From positions 1 through 11,325 of the forward strand of contig CAMOWP010000048.1 of assembly GCA_946628455.1 (NCBI GenBank): 11,325 bases of DNA. Reading direction: 5' to 3'. Shown here in pieces: positions 1-6,185 of the stretch. The notes beneath the pieces were generated by a model. The model saw only the letters and a program-made list of their open reading frames with translations, ran no database searches and was not told the origin of the DNA. A program made the position numbers and the translations under genes. Every line of letters begins with the position of its first letter. The first letter of the stretch is position 1. Source of the stretch: an uncultured Clostridia bacterium. GTDB lineage: Bacteria > Bacillota > Clostridia > Oscillospirales > Acutalibacteraceae.

Positions 1-900
1 GAGCCGCAGTATGCCTGGGCTTGCGATGAAAACGGAAATATGAGCCAGGAGGGCTGCTACTACGGCCCCATCCGCCTTGCTCAGCTTTATGAAAGCTTTA
101 TTATCGCGGCTAAGGATAAGCCCTACAAGGTTTCAATGTTTGAATCAGGCGCTGCCGAGGGCGAAGGAACGCTGTTTGACACTTATTTAACCAAGATTAT
201 GGAAAACAGTACAAACAGCGATTATTTCACCTCCGTTTCAACTCACTCTTACTGGAGCGATAAACAGCGTAAGCAAAGCTGTATGAATTATCTCAGAAAA
301 AAATATCCAAGCCTTTCGGTTGCCTGCACTGAGTATTGCCAGATGACTAATGATAAGAGCACGGGAGTATGGGAAATCAGCTCTCCGATTGAATGGTGGC
401 TTCCGGAAAGAAACGGGCTGACTATTGAATACGGCGTTCAGATGGCAAGAATAATTAACGAGGATTTAACTACACTGAACGCAACGGAATGGAACTGGTG
501 GCTCGGTGTTTCTAACGGCTATTATCCCGACGGTCTTGTTTACATAGACCATGAGGATAACGATAAAACCTTTGTTGAAACCTCAAAGAGGCTCTGGTGC
601 TTTGGTAACTACTCAAAATTCATTGACGAGGGAGCAAAACGCGTCAGGATAACTGAGGCTCAAAGCGACGTTATCTCCTCAGCCTTCCTCAATCCCGACG
701 GAAAGCTGACAGTGGTTTACGTCAATACTGATTCTTCAGCTAAAAAGGTTAACCTTAACGCAGGCGGCTACAGCTCCTACAGCGTTTACGAAACAAGCGC
801 TTCAAAGGACCTTGAGCTTACAGCCTCAGGTGATTTCAAAATCGGAGAGGAAATATCTCTTCCTCAGACCTCCGTTGTTTCGGTTGTCCTCTCTAATTAA
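1..900 (+). CDS. GH30 family glycoside hydrolase, 3' part (N-terminus outside window)
   Basis: The frame is open from base 1 and ends at TAA 898-900, giving 299 residues of a larger protein. It starts with E-P-Q-Y, matching the N-E-P-Q acid/base motif of GH30 (clan GH-A), so residue 1 is probably the catalytic acid/base Glu. The nucleophile candidate is Glu in A-C-T-E-Y (bases 331-333), 110 residues later; this fits the spacing in human GBA1 (E235 and E340). Further aromatic barrel motifs (THSYW, EWNWW) follow. Residues from about 210 form the GH30 C-terminal beta domain (AFLNPDGKLTVVYVNTD). GH30 enzymes are retaining glycosidases acting on beta-linked glucans, xylans or galactans. The N-E-P-Q plus Q-E-G pattern resembles the beta-1,6-galactanase-like subfamily, but that is inference. 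Secretion is likely but cannot be seen because the N-terminus is missing. Family confidence is high, substrate confidence low. Confidence 0.88.
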   Translation, partial: EPQYAWACDENGNMSQEGCYYGPIRLAQLYESFIIAAKDKPYKVSMFESGAAEGEGTLFDTYLTKIMENSTNSDYFTSVSTHSYWSDKQRKQSCMNYLRKKYPSLSVACTEYCQMTNDKSTGVWEISSPIEWWLPERNGLTIEYGVQMARIINEDLTTLNATEWNWWLGVSNGYYPDGLVYIDHEDNDKTFVETSKRLWCFGNYSKFIDEGAKRVRITEAQSDVISSAFLNPDGKLTVVYVNTDSSAKKVNLNAGGYSSYSVYETSASKDLELTASGDFKIGEEISLPQTSVVSVVLSN

Positions 901-968
901 GCTTGTTAACGGCAATTTGTTATTTTTTATATAATATAAATAAAATTTTAAAAATTAACTGATTGTTA

Positions 969-997
969 TTGACATATTAGACAAAATATTATACAAT
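969..997 (+). promoter_or_regulatory. Sigma-A-type promoter of the EF-G-like gene
   Basis: The -35 box TTGACA (969-974) is a perfect consensus. A 17-nt spacer leads to the -10 box TACAAT (992-997), which matches 5 of 6 bases. Transcription should start near 1004, giving a leader of about 27 nt. This is one of the two best promoters in the window and fits strong expression of the gene downstream. Confidence 0.8.
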
Positions 998-1017
998 TTT
1001 ACCAATGATATTTTTTT

Positions 1018-1022
1018 GGAGG
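1018..1022 (+). promoter_or_regulatory. Ribosome binding site that fixes the EF-G-like start
   Basis: GGAGG lies 8 nt before ATG 1031. An in-frame TTG at 1016 overlaps this site and would add five residues, so it is not the start. Confidence 0.85.
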
Positions 1023-1030
1023 AAAAATTT

Positions 1031-3064
1031 ATGTCAATTATAAGAAACGTAACAATAGTCGGTCACGCTTCCAAAGGCAAGACCACTCTCAGCGAGGCTA
1101 TGCTCAACGTTGCAGGCGTTACTGAGAGAATGGGTAATATAGCTGACGGTAACACTGTGTCTGACTTCGATTCAGAGGAAAAGAAGAGAGGGGTCAGCAT
1201 CCTTTCATCTGTTCTTCAGTTCAACTATGCAGGCGCAAAGTTTAACCTGATAGACACTCCTGGCCTTTTTGACTTTGCTATCGGACAGGCTGAGGGTATG
1301 CGCGCAGCTGAAACAGCAATTCTCGTTGTTTCATCACGTTCGGGAATCGCTGCAGGTGCAGAAAAGGCATTCAAAAACGCAACCGCTAAGGGTCTTGCAA
1401 GAATCATCGTTACAACTAAAATGGACGATGAAAGAGCAGATTTTCAGAAGGCTTTCAACGGCCTTGCTGATAAGTTCGGCTCAAGCGTATGTCCCGTTGT
1501 TGTTCCCGTTGTAAGCGGCGGAAAGAATATCGGCTTTTACAATCTTATTGACGATAAGTCATATACATATAACGGAATTAAAAGAAAAGAAGAGGCTCTC
1601 AGCGATGACGGCCTTATCGACGAGCTCAGAGAGGCTTTCAACGAGGCAGTTGCAGGCACTGACGACGAGCTTATGGAAAAATACTTTGAGGGCGAGGAGC
1701 TCACAAAGGATGAAAAAATCAAGGGTCTTAAGATTGGTCTTGCTGAAGGCACAATTGTTCCTGTATTTGCGGCTTCAGGCTTAACAGGCGTTGGCGTTGA
1801 CCTTCTTCTTGATTTCCTTAAGGACTGCGCTCCCGAGCCAAAGGGCGAAGAGGCTTCAAGGGACGGCGAAGCTGTTGACCGCCCTTGTGACGCTTCAGGC
1901 GAGCTTGCTGCAATCTGCTTCAAAACCGTTGCCGACCCGTTCATCGGTAAGCTTAACTATTTCAAGGTAGTAAGCGGAAAGATTACTCAGGGCATTACAG
2001 TTACCAATCCAAGAACAGGCGACGATGAGAGAATCGGTAAAATGGTTATCACTCTCGGCGCAAAGCAGACTGATGTCAAGGAATGCGCTGCAGGCGATAT
2101 CTGCGCTATTGCTAAGCTTTCAACCTTCAAAACGGGCGACACAATGTGCGCTCAGGGCAAATCCTTAACTCTCAATTCTGTTGACATTCCTAACGCAACA
2201 TATTCAATGGCAATAGTTGCTGACAAGAAGGGCGAAGAGGAAAAGGTTGCTAACGCAGCCTACAGAATCATTGAAGAGGACCCGTCAATCACCTTCGTTA
2301 ACAATACAGAAACTCATCAGACAGTTCTTTCAGGTCTCGGCGAGCAGCATCTTGACGTTTGCCTTTCAAAGATGAAGGAAAAATACAAGGTTTCTGCTTC
2401 TCTTGTACAGCCTCGCGTAGCTTACAGAGAAACAATCTCCAAGAAGGTTGAGGTTCAGGGCAGACATAAGAAGCAGTCAGGCGGCCACGGTCAGTTCGGT
2501 GACGTTTGGATTGAATTTGAGCCATGTGACAGCGACGAGCTTATCTTCGCTGAAAGAGTAGTCGGCGGCTCAGTTCCGAAGAACTTCTTCCCCGCAGTTG
2601 AAAAGGGTCTTAAGGATGCAATGGAGAAGGGCGTTCTCGCAGGCTATCCGATGGTTGGCGTTAAGGCAACTCTTTTCGACGGCTCTTACCATCCTGTTGA
2701 CTCAAGCGAAATGGCGTTCAAAACCGCTGCTTCCATCGCGTTTAAGAACGGTATTCCTAACGCAGGTCCCGTTCTTCTTGAGCCTATCGTAACTCTTAAC
2801 GCTCACTGTAACGACGAGGTTATGGGCGATATTATGGGCGATATCACAAAGCGCCGCGGCAGAGTTCTCGGTATGAATCCTATCGGAGACGGTATGCAGG
2901 AAATCGTTGCTGAGGTACCTCAGGCTGAGATGACAACCTTCTCAATAGCTATGCGCCAGATTACACAGGGCAGAGGCTCCTTCACAACCGAGTTTGCAAG
3001 ATATGAAAGATGTCCCGAAAACGTTACCCAGAAGGTAATTGAGGACGCAGCAAACGAAGAATAA
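1031..3064 (+). CDS. EF-G-like translation factor GTPase (EF-G paralogue, TM1651/TTHA1498 type)
   Basis: This 677-residue protein has the five-domain EF-G layout, so it should be a cytoplasmic ribosome-binding GTPase. Visible motifs are the P-loop GHASKGKT (11-18), switch I R-G-V-S-I (53-57), D-T-P-G (75-78), G4 T-K-M-D (129-132) and G5 A-S-G (248-250). Domain II begins near 290 (A-D-P-F-I-G-K). Domain IV carries KKQSGGHGQFGDVW and GSYHPVDSSEMAF; domain V is C-terminal. T-K-x-D instead of N-K-x-D, G-H-G-Q in domain IV and the P-loop spelling match the EF-G-like family typified, as I recall it, by Thermus TTHA1498, rather than canonical FusA. No S12, S7 or EF-Tu gene is nearby, which also argues for a paralogue. 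Residue 79, after D-T-P-G, is Leu; canonical EF-G has catalytic His there. The role of this family is poorly defined; an auxiliary translocation or recycling role is inference. Confidence 0.9.
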   Translation: MSIIRNVTIVGHASKGKTTLSEAMLNVAGVTERMGNIADGNTVSDFDSEEKKRGVSILSSVLQFNYAGAKFNLIDTPGLFDFAIGQAEGMRAAETAILVVSSRSGIAAGAEKAFKNATAKGLARIIVTTKMDDERADFQKAFNGLADKFGSSVCPVVVPVVSGGKNIGFYNLIDDKSYTYNGIKRKEEALSDDGLIDELREAFNEAVAGTDDELMEKYFEGEELTKDEKIKGLKIGLAEGTIVPVFAASGLTGVGVDLLLDFLKDCAPEPKGEEASRDGEAVDRPCDASGELAAICFKTVADPFIGKLNYFKVVSGKITQGITVTNPRTGDDERIGKMVITLGAKQTDVKECAAGDICAIAKLSTFKTGDTMCAQGKSLTLNSVDIPNATYSMAIVADKKGEEEKVANAAYRIIEEDPSITFVNNTETHQTVLSGLGEQHLDVCLSKMKEKYKVSASLVQPRVAYRETISKKVEVQGRHKKQSGGHGQFGDVWIEFEPCDSDELIFAERVVGGSVPKNFFPAVEKGLKDAMEKGVLAGYPMVGVKATLFDGSYHPVDSSEMAFKTAASIAFKNGIPNAGPVLLEPIVTLNAHCNDEVMGDIMGDITKRRGRVLGMNPIGDGMQEIVAEVPQAEMTTFSIAMRQITQGRGSFTTEFARYERCPENVTQKVIEDAANEE

Positions 3065-3065
3065 T

Positions 3066-3071
3066 TATAAT
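3066..3071 (+). promoter_or_regulatory. Isolated -10-like TATAAT before the DUF308 gene
   Basis: A perfect TATAAT lies just after the EF-G-like stop codon. No good -35 is found at 16-18 nt; the nearest candidate, TTGAGG (3039-3044), is 21 nt away. If used, transcription would start near 3078, inside the following hairpin. It is weak on its own. Confidence 0.2.
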
Positions 3072-3072
3072 A

Positions 3073-3096
3073 AGAGAGGCTCCGTGGAGCCTCTCT
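3073..3096 (+). terminator. Hairpin after the EF-G-like gene, probably a partial terminator
   Basis: A perfect 10-bp stem (3073-3082 with 3087-3096) has a CGTG loop. It begins 9 nt after the EF-G-like stop codon. The bases that follow (GTTGATTTAAGG) form a poor U-tract, so termination may be incomplete. The DUF308 gene starts only 20 nt later with no convincing promoter between, so it may depend on readthrough. Confidence 0.6.
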
Positions 3097-3116
3097 GTTG
3101 ATTTAAGGATAATGCT

Positions 3117-3788
3117 ATGAATTTTATTTCAAGAATTAAAAAGTATTCGCTGCTTGCAATTGCGGCTTCATTTATTATCGGCGTTCTTTTCGCGGCTTTC
3201 CCCGAAAAAAGCAAGGACGCAGTTTCGCTTGTTATCGGGCTGTCGCTCGTAGCAAGCGGCGTTGCAGGAATAATCAGGTTTATTGTAAAGGATAAGCAAC
3301 TTTCGGCGTTGATTACAGGCGTTATGACAATCGTTTTCGGAATAATTATAAGCCTGAACATTCTTCCGATTCTCAACGTTATTGTTGGCGCTATCGGCGT
3401 GCTGCTGATTCTTTTCGGCTTGTTTAATCTTTTCGTTGCCCTGAGGCTCATTTCCTCAAGCGGCATTTTCGGCTGGATTTCGCTTGCGCTTTCTGTTTTG
3501 AGCATTGTTTTCGGCGGAATTGCAGTTGCAAACACAAATGAAACAACCGTTGCGGTTTTCAGGTTCCTCGGAATTGCGCTTATTGTATATGCAGTTCTTG
3601 ACATAATCTCCTATTTCCAGGTAAGGCGCTTTATTAAGGACATTAACGACGCTGTTGACATTGCAAACGATAACGGTGAAATTGTTACCGAGGGCGAGCT
3701 TATCAACGACGGCAAGGCGCCTCAGGAATCACCTTTGGACGATGAAGAAATCGAAACGCAGGCAACGATAATAGACAGCGAAGAATAA
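3117..3788 (+). CDS. DUF308 (HdeD-like) six-helix integral membrane protein
   Basis: This 223-residue protein has six hydrophobic segments at about 10-27, 33-56, 62-83, 86-110, 118-138 and 145-167, in short Gly/Ala-rich helical pairs. That pattern is typical of the DUF308/HdeD superfamily, whose general function is unknown; Escherichia coli HdeD is linked to acid resistance. The last 55 residues form an acidic, probably cytoplasmic tail rich in Asp and Glu that ends in D-S-E-E. A positively charged N-terminus (S-R-I-K-K) suggests a cytosolic N-terminus. AAGGA (3105-3109) lies 7 nt before the ATG. It follows the EF-G-like gene on the same strand across a hairpin and may be co-transcribed with it. 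An antisense open frame over most of the gene is a composition artefact. Family call is good; no function is claimed. Confidence 0.8.
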   Translation: MNFISRIKKYSLLAIAASFIIGVLFAAFPEKSKDAVSLVIGLSLVASGVAGIIRFIVKDKQLSALITGVMTIVFGIIISLNILPILNVIVGAIGVLLILFGLFNLFVALRLISSSGIFGWISLALSVLSIVFGGIAVANTNETTVAVFRFLGIALIVYAVLDIISYFQVRRFIKDINDAVDIANDNGEIVTEGELINDGKAPQESPLDDEEIETQATIIDSEE

Positions 3789-3792
3789 TAAC

Positions 3793-3821
3793 TTTACACC
3801 TTTTCTTGCATAAGATATAAA
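3793..3821 (+). promoter_or_regulatory. Candidate promoter of the DUF3343-cysteine desulfurase pair
   Basis: TTTACA (3793-3798) is separated by 17 nt from TATAAA (3816-3821); both match consensus at 5 of 6 bases. Transcription would begin near 3828, in the loop of the long hairpin described next. The transcript would then lack the left arm, leaving the ribosome binding site unpaired. Confidence 0.6.
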
Positions 3822-3862
3822 AGAGTAGTTTATACTCTTATGTAAAGAGAGGTGTTTTTTTG
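3796..3862 (+). terminator. Long hairpin plus U-tract overlapping the RBS and start codon of the DUF3343 gene
   Basis: The arms 3796-3821 and 3829-3855 form about 25 pairs, with three G-T pairs, one C/A mismatch (3805/3846) and one bulged C (3835), closing a 7-nt loop. Seven T follow the start of the right arm's end (3855-3861), then G and more T-rich sequence, so it reads as an intrinsic terminator for the upstream DUF308 transcript. The right arm contains the GAGAGGTG ribosome binding site (3847-3854), and the TTG start (3860-3862) lies in the T-tract. It could therefore also block translation on readthrough RNA. Confidence 0.7.
3847..3854 (+). promoter_or_regulatory. Ribosome binding site supporting a TTG start
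   Basis: GAGAGGTG is close to the AGGAGGTG consensus and ends 5 nt before TTG 3860. No in-frame ATG lies near the start of the conserved protein, so TTG is the chosen start. Confidence 0.75.
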
Positions 3863-4075
3863 TTTTCTTTAAATGTTAATACAATTACAAGCGCTCAGAG
3901 AGCTGTAAAGCTTTTGAAGCGTTATAATATAAAATCTCAGATAGGGAGGCTTAAAAAGCCGTCAAAGGCTGACGGCTGCGGTTATACGGTGAATACTGCT
4001 TATCCTGATTTGAACGAGGTAGTCGGCATCCTGAAATCTGCGGGAATAGCTGTCAGCAGAGTTGATACGCTTTGA
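3860..4075 (+). CDS. DUF3343 family small protein, putative sulfur/selenium carrier
   Basis: This 71-residue cytosolic protein has the compact DUF3343 alpha/beta pattern: an N-terminal strand, an A-Q-R-A-V-K-L-L-K helix, a central D-G-C-G motif and a second helix (DLNEVVGILKSAGI). Cys40 in the C-G motif is its only cysteine and matches the conserved DUF3343 cysteine, which is proposed to carry a persulfide or selenide. Translation starts at TTG with a good ribosome binding site. Its TGA stop overlaps the TTG start of the cysteine desulfurase gene (TTGA, 4072-4075), implying translational coupling and a joint role. Inference: the desulfurase passes sulfur, or selenium, to Cys40. No selD, yedF or molybdenum-hydroxylase gene, which accompany some members, is present here. 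Family confidence is fairly high; the biochemical role is unproven. Confidence 0.78.
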   Translation: MFSLNVNTITSAQRAVKLLKRYNIKSQIGRLKKPSKADGCGYTVNTAYPDLNEVVGILKSAGIAVSRVDTL

Positions 4076-5202
4076 TTTACTTTGATAACAGCGCAACCTC
4101 TTATCCCAAGCCAAGGCAGTTTTATTCGTCGGTAAAAGACGCGTATTACAATTATTCCTTCAATGTGGGCAGGGGAGGCTACTCTCCCTCGCTTAAAGCG
4201 GCGCAAAAGGTTTTCAGCGTACGCGAGCAGCTTTCCGATATGTTTTCCTTCGATGTTGATAATACTGTATTTACTAAAAACTGCACCGAAGCGCTGAACT
4301 GTACAATCAAAGGGGTTGCGGAAGAGGGAGACCATTTTATAATCAGCTCGCTTGAGCACAACAGCGTGTGGCGTGTGCTGAAAAAGCTTGAAGCGCTCGG
4401 TGAGGTCTCTTTTGATATTTTACAGTATAAGGCGGATACCGAGAAGCTGCTCAGAGAGCTTGCCGGTCTGATTAAAAGAAACACAAGGGCTGTAATCTGC
4501 ACACACTCAAGTAATGTTTTCGGCGTAACTCTTCCGATTAATGAAATTGGAAGGCTGTGCAGAAAAAAGGGTATATTGTTTATTCTTGACGCGTCTCAGG
4601 GCGCAGGGCTTTTTGATATAAACGCAGAAAGGGACAATATTGATATTATGTGTTCCTCGGGTCATAAATCGCTTTACGGCCCAATGGGAACGGGCTTTAT
4701 GGCATTCAGAAACGGAGTTAAAATTAAAACGCTCCTTGAAGGGGGAACGGGAAGCAAGTCCTTCGATGGCTTTATGCCCGAGGCTTCTCCTGACAGGTTT
4801 GAGGCAGGAACGCCCGATGTTCCCGCGCTTATGCTGCTCGGACACGGGCTTGAATTTATAAAGCGAAAAGGCGTTGAAAAAATCTATTCTCACAGCCTTG
4901 AGCTGGTGCGCTGTCTTTATTCGGAGCTTAAGCGCTTAAACGGCGCACAGCTTTATACGCCATATCCCGAAAAAGGCAGAACCGCGCCGATTTTGTCATT
5001 TAATTATAAGGACTATTCAAGCGAGAAAACAGCAGCGCTCCTTGCCGATAAAAATGTCTGCGTAAGGGGCGGTTACCACTGCTCGCCGCTCGCTCACAGC
5101 TCCTTCGGCACTGCTGACAGAGGAACTGTCAGAATAAGCACAGGCTGCTTCAACACCTTTAAGGAATGCGATAAATTTGTCAGTTTATTAAAAAAGTTAT
5201 AA
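4072..5202 (+). CDS. PLP-dependent cysteine desulfurase family protein (class V aminotransferase fold)
   Basis: This 376-residue fold-type I PLP enzyme opens with Y-F-D-N-S-A-T-S-Y-P-K-P, the family signature. Expected residues are present: His145 (THSSN) to stack on PLP, Asp173 and Gln176 (L-D-A-S-Q) for the cofactor, Lys199 (S-G-H-K-S-L) for the Schiff base, and Cys337 (Y-H-C-S-P-L-A-H) as the sulfur-accepting cysteine. The H-C-x-P-L-A-H form is the one I associate with the EF2568-type desulfurases, which often sit beside DUF3343, rather than with IscS, SufS or NifS. The reaction would be L-cysteine to alanine plus enzyme persulfide; selenocysteine lyase activity is possible. The start is TTG, overlapping the preceding stop by 4 nt. 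There is no scaffold (IscU/SufU) gene nearby, so iron-sulfur cluster assembly is not indicated. Confidence 0.87.
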   Translation: MIYFDNSATSYPKPRQFYSSVKDAYYNYSFNVGRGGYSPSLKAAQKVFSVREQLSDMFSFDVDNTVFTKNCTEALNCTIKGVAEEGDHFIISSLEHNSVWRVLKKLEALGEVSFDILQYKADTEKLLRELAGLIKRNTRAVICTHSSNVFGVTLPINEIGRLCRKKGILFILDASQGAGLFDINAERDNIDIMCSSGHKSLYGPMGTGFMAFRNGVKIKTLLEGGTGSKSFDGFMPEASPDRFEAGTPDVPALMLLGHGLEFIKRKGVEKIYSHSLELVRCLYSELKRLNGAQLYTPYPEKGRTAPILSFNYKDYSSEKTAALLADKNVCVRGGYHCSPLAHSSFGTADRGTVRISTGCFNTFKECDKFVSLLKKL

Positions 5203-5203
5203 T
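5177..5203 (+). promoter_or_regulatory. Possible cdaA promoter overlapping the end of the desulfurase gene
   Basis: TTGTCA (5177-5182, 5 of 6) and a perfect TATAAT (5198-5203) are separated by only 15 nt, which is short. An alternative is TTTACT (5204-5209) with TATGTT (5227-5232), spaced 17 nt but with a poor -10. No clear terminator lies between the two genes, so readthrough from the desulfurase unit is also possible. Confidence 0.3.
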
Positions 5204-5267
5204 TTTACTTTATTTCTTTTCTTAAATATGTTATTATATTATAAATATAAATTAAGGGACGTTATAT

Positions 5268-6185
5268 ATGCAAATTTATGAAATAGCGCTGAGATTCAGA
5301 TATGTCAAAAATCTATGGAACACTGTAGTTGACTATTTCAGTCAGATAAAGGGGCTGTTTGGCACCTTTAACCTGATTGACCTTGTCGATATTCTTTTTG
5401 TTGCCGTAGTTTTATATATAGTTATAAGAATTTTAAGAGAAACAAGAGCTATGCAGCTCATTAAAGGTCTCCTTTTTGTTGCCGCTCTTTATTTCCTCGT
5501 TACCTTCCTCGGAATGGGCGCTTCAAGCTACCTCCTTAGGGCGGTGTTCTCAAACATTCTTATAATTGTTGTAATTCTGTTCGGCCCTGAAATCAGGAAT
5601 ATTCTCGAGCAAATGGGCGTCGGTGCGGCGCGTAACACCTTCAGAAATATTATTTCCTCGGGCGTTGCGGTTGAAATTGCTGAAATGAACAAGACAATTG
5701 ACGCAACCTGCAAGGCTTGCGTTGATATGTCGGATAACCTTGTCGGCGCGCTGATTGTTTTTGAAAATGAAACTATGCTCGGCGATATTATTGAAACGGG
5801 AACAGCTCTTAACGCCAAGCCTTCAAAAGAGCTTATAGAGAATATTTTCTTCCCGAAATCCCCGATGCATGACGGCGCAATGATTGTAAGAGATACTGTT
5901 ATAAGCGCCGCAGGCTGCATCCTTCCGCTGACGAAGAATTCAGATATTTCCTCTTCGCTCGGAACAAGGCACAGAGCGGCTATCGGCATAAGCGAGCAGA
6001 GCGACGCTATAGTAATTGTTGTAAGCGAAGAAACGGGTCACATAAGCATTGCGCGTAACGGTCAGCTTACTCATAACGTATCAAGCGGCGAGCTCAGAGA
6101 CGTTCTCACAAACGCGCTTATTCCTTCAACCTCCTCCGCTAACGAAGGTCTGTTTAAGAGAATTATAAGGAGGGTTAAGAAATAA
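5268..6185 (+). CDS. cdaA: Membrane-bound diadenylate cyclase CdaA
   Basis: This enzyme makes cyclic di-AMP from two ATP; the nucleotide controls potassium, osmolyte and cell-wall homeostasis in Firmicutes. The 305-residue protein has three transmembrane helices at about 37-55, 64-82 and 89-106, then a cytosolic DisA_N domain. The two catalytic signatures are intact: D202-G-A (in M-H-D-G-A-M) and R234-H-R (in G-T-R-H-R-A-A-I-G). It is somewhat longer than usual (about 270-285) because of extra residues before the first helix and a basic C-terminal tail (RRVKK). AAGGGA (5254-5259) lies 8 nt before the ATG. Its stop overlaps the start of cdaR by one base (TAATG), the standard arrangement with its regulator. 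Identification is secure. Confidence 0.95.
   Translation: MQIYEIALRFRYVKNLWNTVVDYFSQIKGLFGTFNLIDLVDILFVAVVLYIVIRILRETRAMQLIKGLLFVAALYFLVTFLGMGASSYLLRAVFSNILIIVVILFGPEIRNILEQMGVGAARNTFRNIISSGVAVEIAEMNKTIDATCKACVDMSDNLVGALIVFENETMLGDIIETGTALNAKPSKELIENIFFPKSPMHDGAMIVRDTVISAAGCILPLTKNSDISSSLGTRHRAAIGISEQSDAIVIVVSEETGHISIARNGQLTHNVSSGELRDVLTNALIPSTSSANEGLFKRIIRRVKK
6167..6174 (+). promoter_or_regulatory. Ribosome binding site of cdaR, inside cdaA
   Basis: AAGGAGGG lies within the last codons of cdaA, 10 nt before ATG 6185. It supports the overlapping start and coupled expression of the two genes. Confidence 0.8.

Larger units (their letters stand above)
901..1030 (+). other. AT-rich intergenic region between GH30 and EF-G genes
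   Basis: This 130-base gap holds the EF-G-like gene's promoter and ribosome binding site. The only terminator-like structure for the GH30 gene is weak: a 5-bp stem at 907-911/918-922 (one G-T pair, 6-nt loop) followed by six T at 923-928. The rest is simple A/T-rich sequence. No small gene is supported. Confidence 0.6.

Noticed and set aside
92..106. cre-like catabolite repression site (TGAAAGCTTTA)
   Set aside because: It lacks the central CG of the cre consensus and lies within coding sequence of a truncated gene.
901..930. Terminator after the GH30 gene
   Set aside because: The stem is only 5 bp with a G-T pair; the T-run alone is not convincing in such AT-rich sequence, so it is mentioned only as weak.
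1016..1030. Upstream TTG as start of the EF-G-like gene
   Set aside because: It overlaps the GGAGG ribosome binding site of ATG 1031 and adds residues not expected before the P-loop strand.
1031..3064. Tetracycline-resistance ribosomal protection protein instead of an EF-G paralogue
   Set aside because: The P-loop spelling, G4 T-K-M-D and domain IV motifs match the EF-G-like family, not the Tet(M) group.
3065..3604. Long open frame on the minus strand across the DUF308 gene
   Set aside because: It lies antisense to a good membrane-protein gene, begins from no visible ribosome binding site and has no recognisable domain; it reflects codon composition.
5193..5220. Terminator between the desulfurase gene and cdaA
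   Set aside because: Only a 5-bp A/T stem (AAAGT/ACTTT) around an A/T loop; too weak to separate the units.
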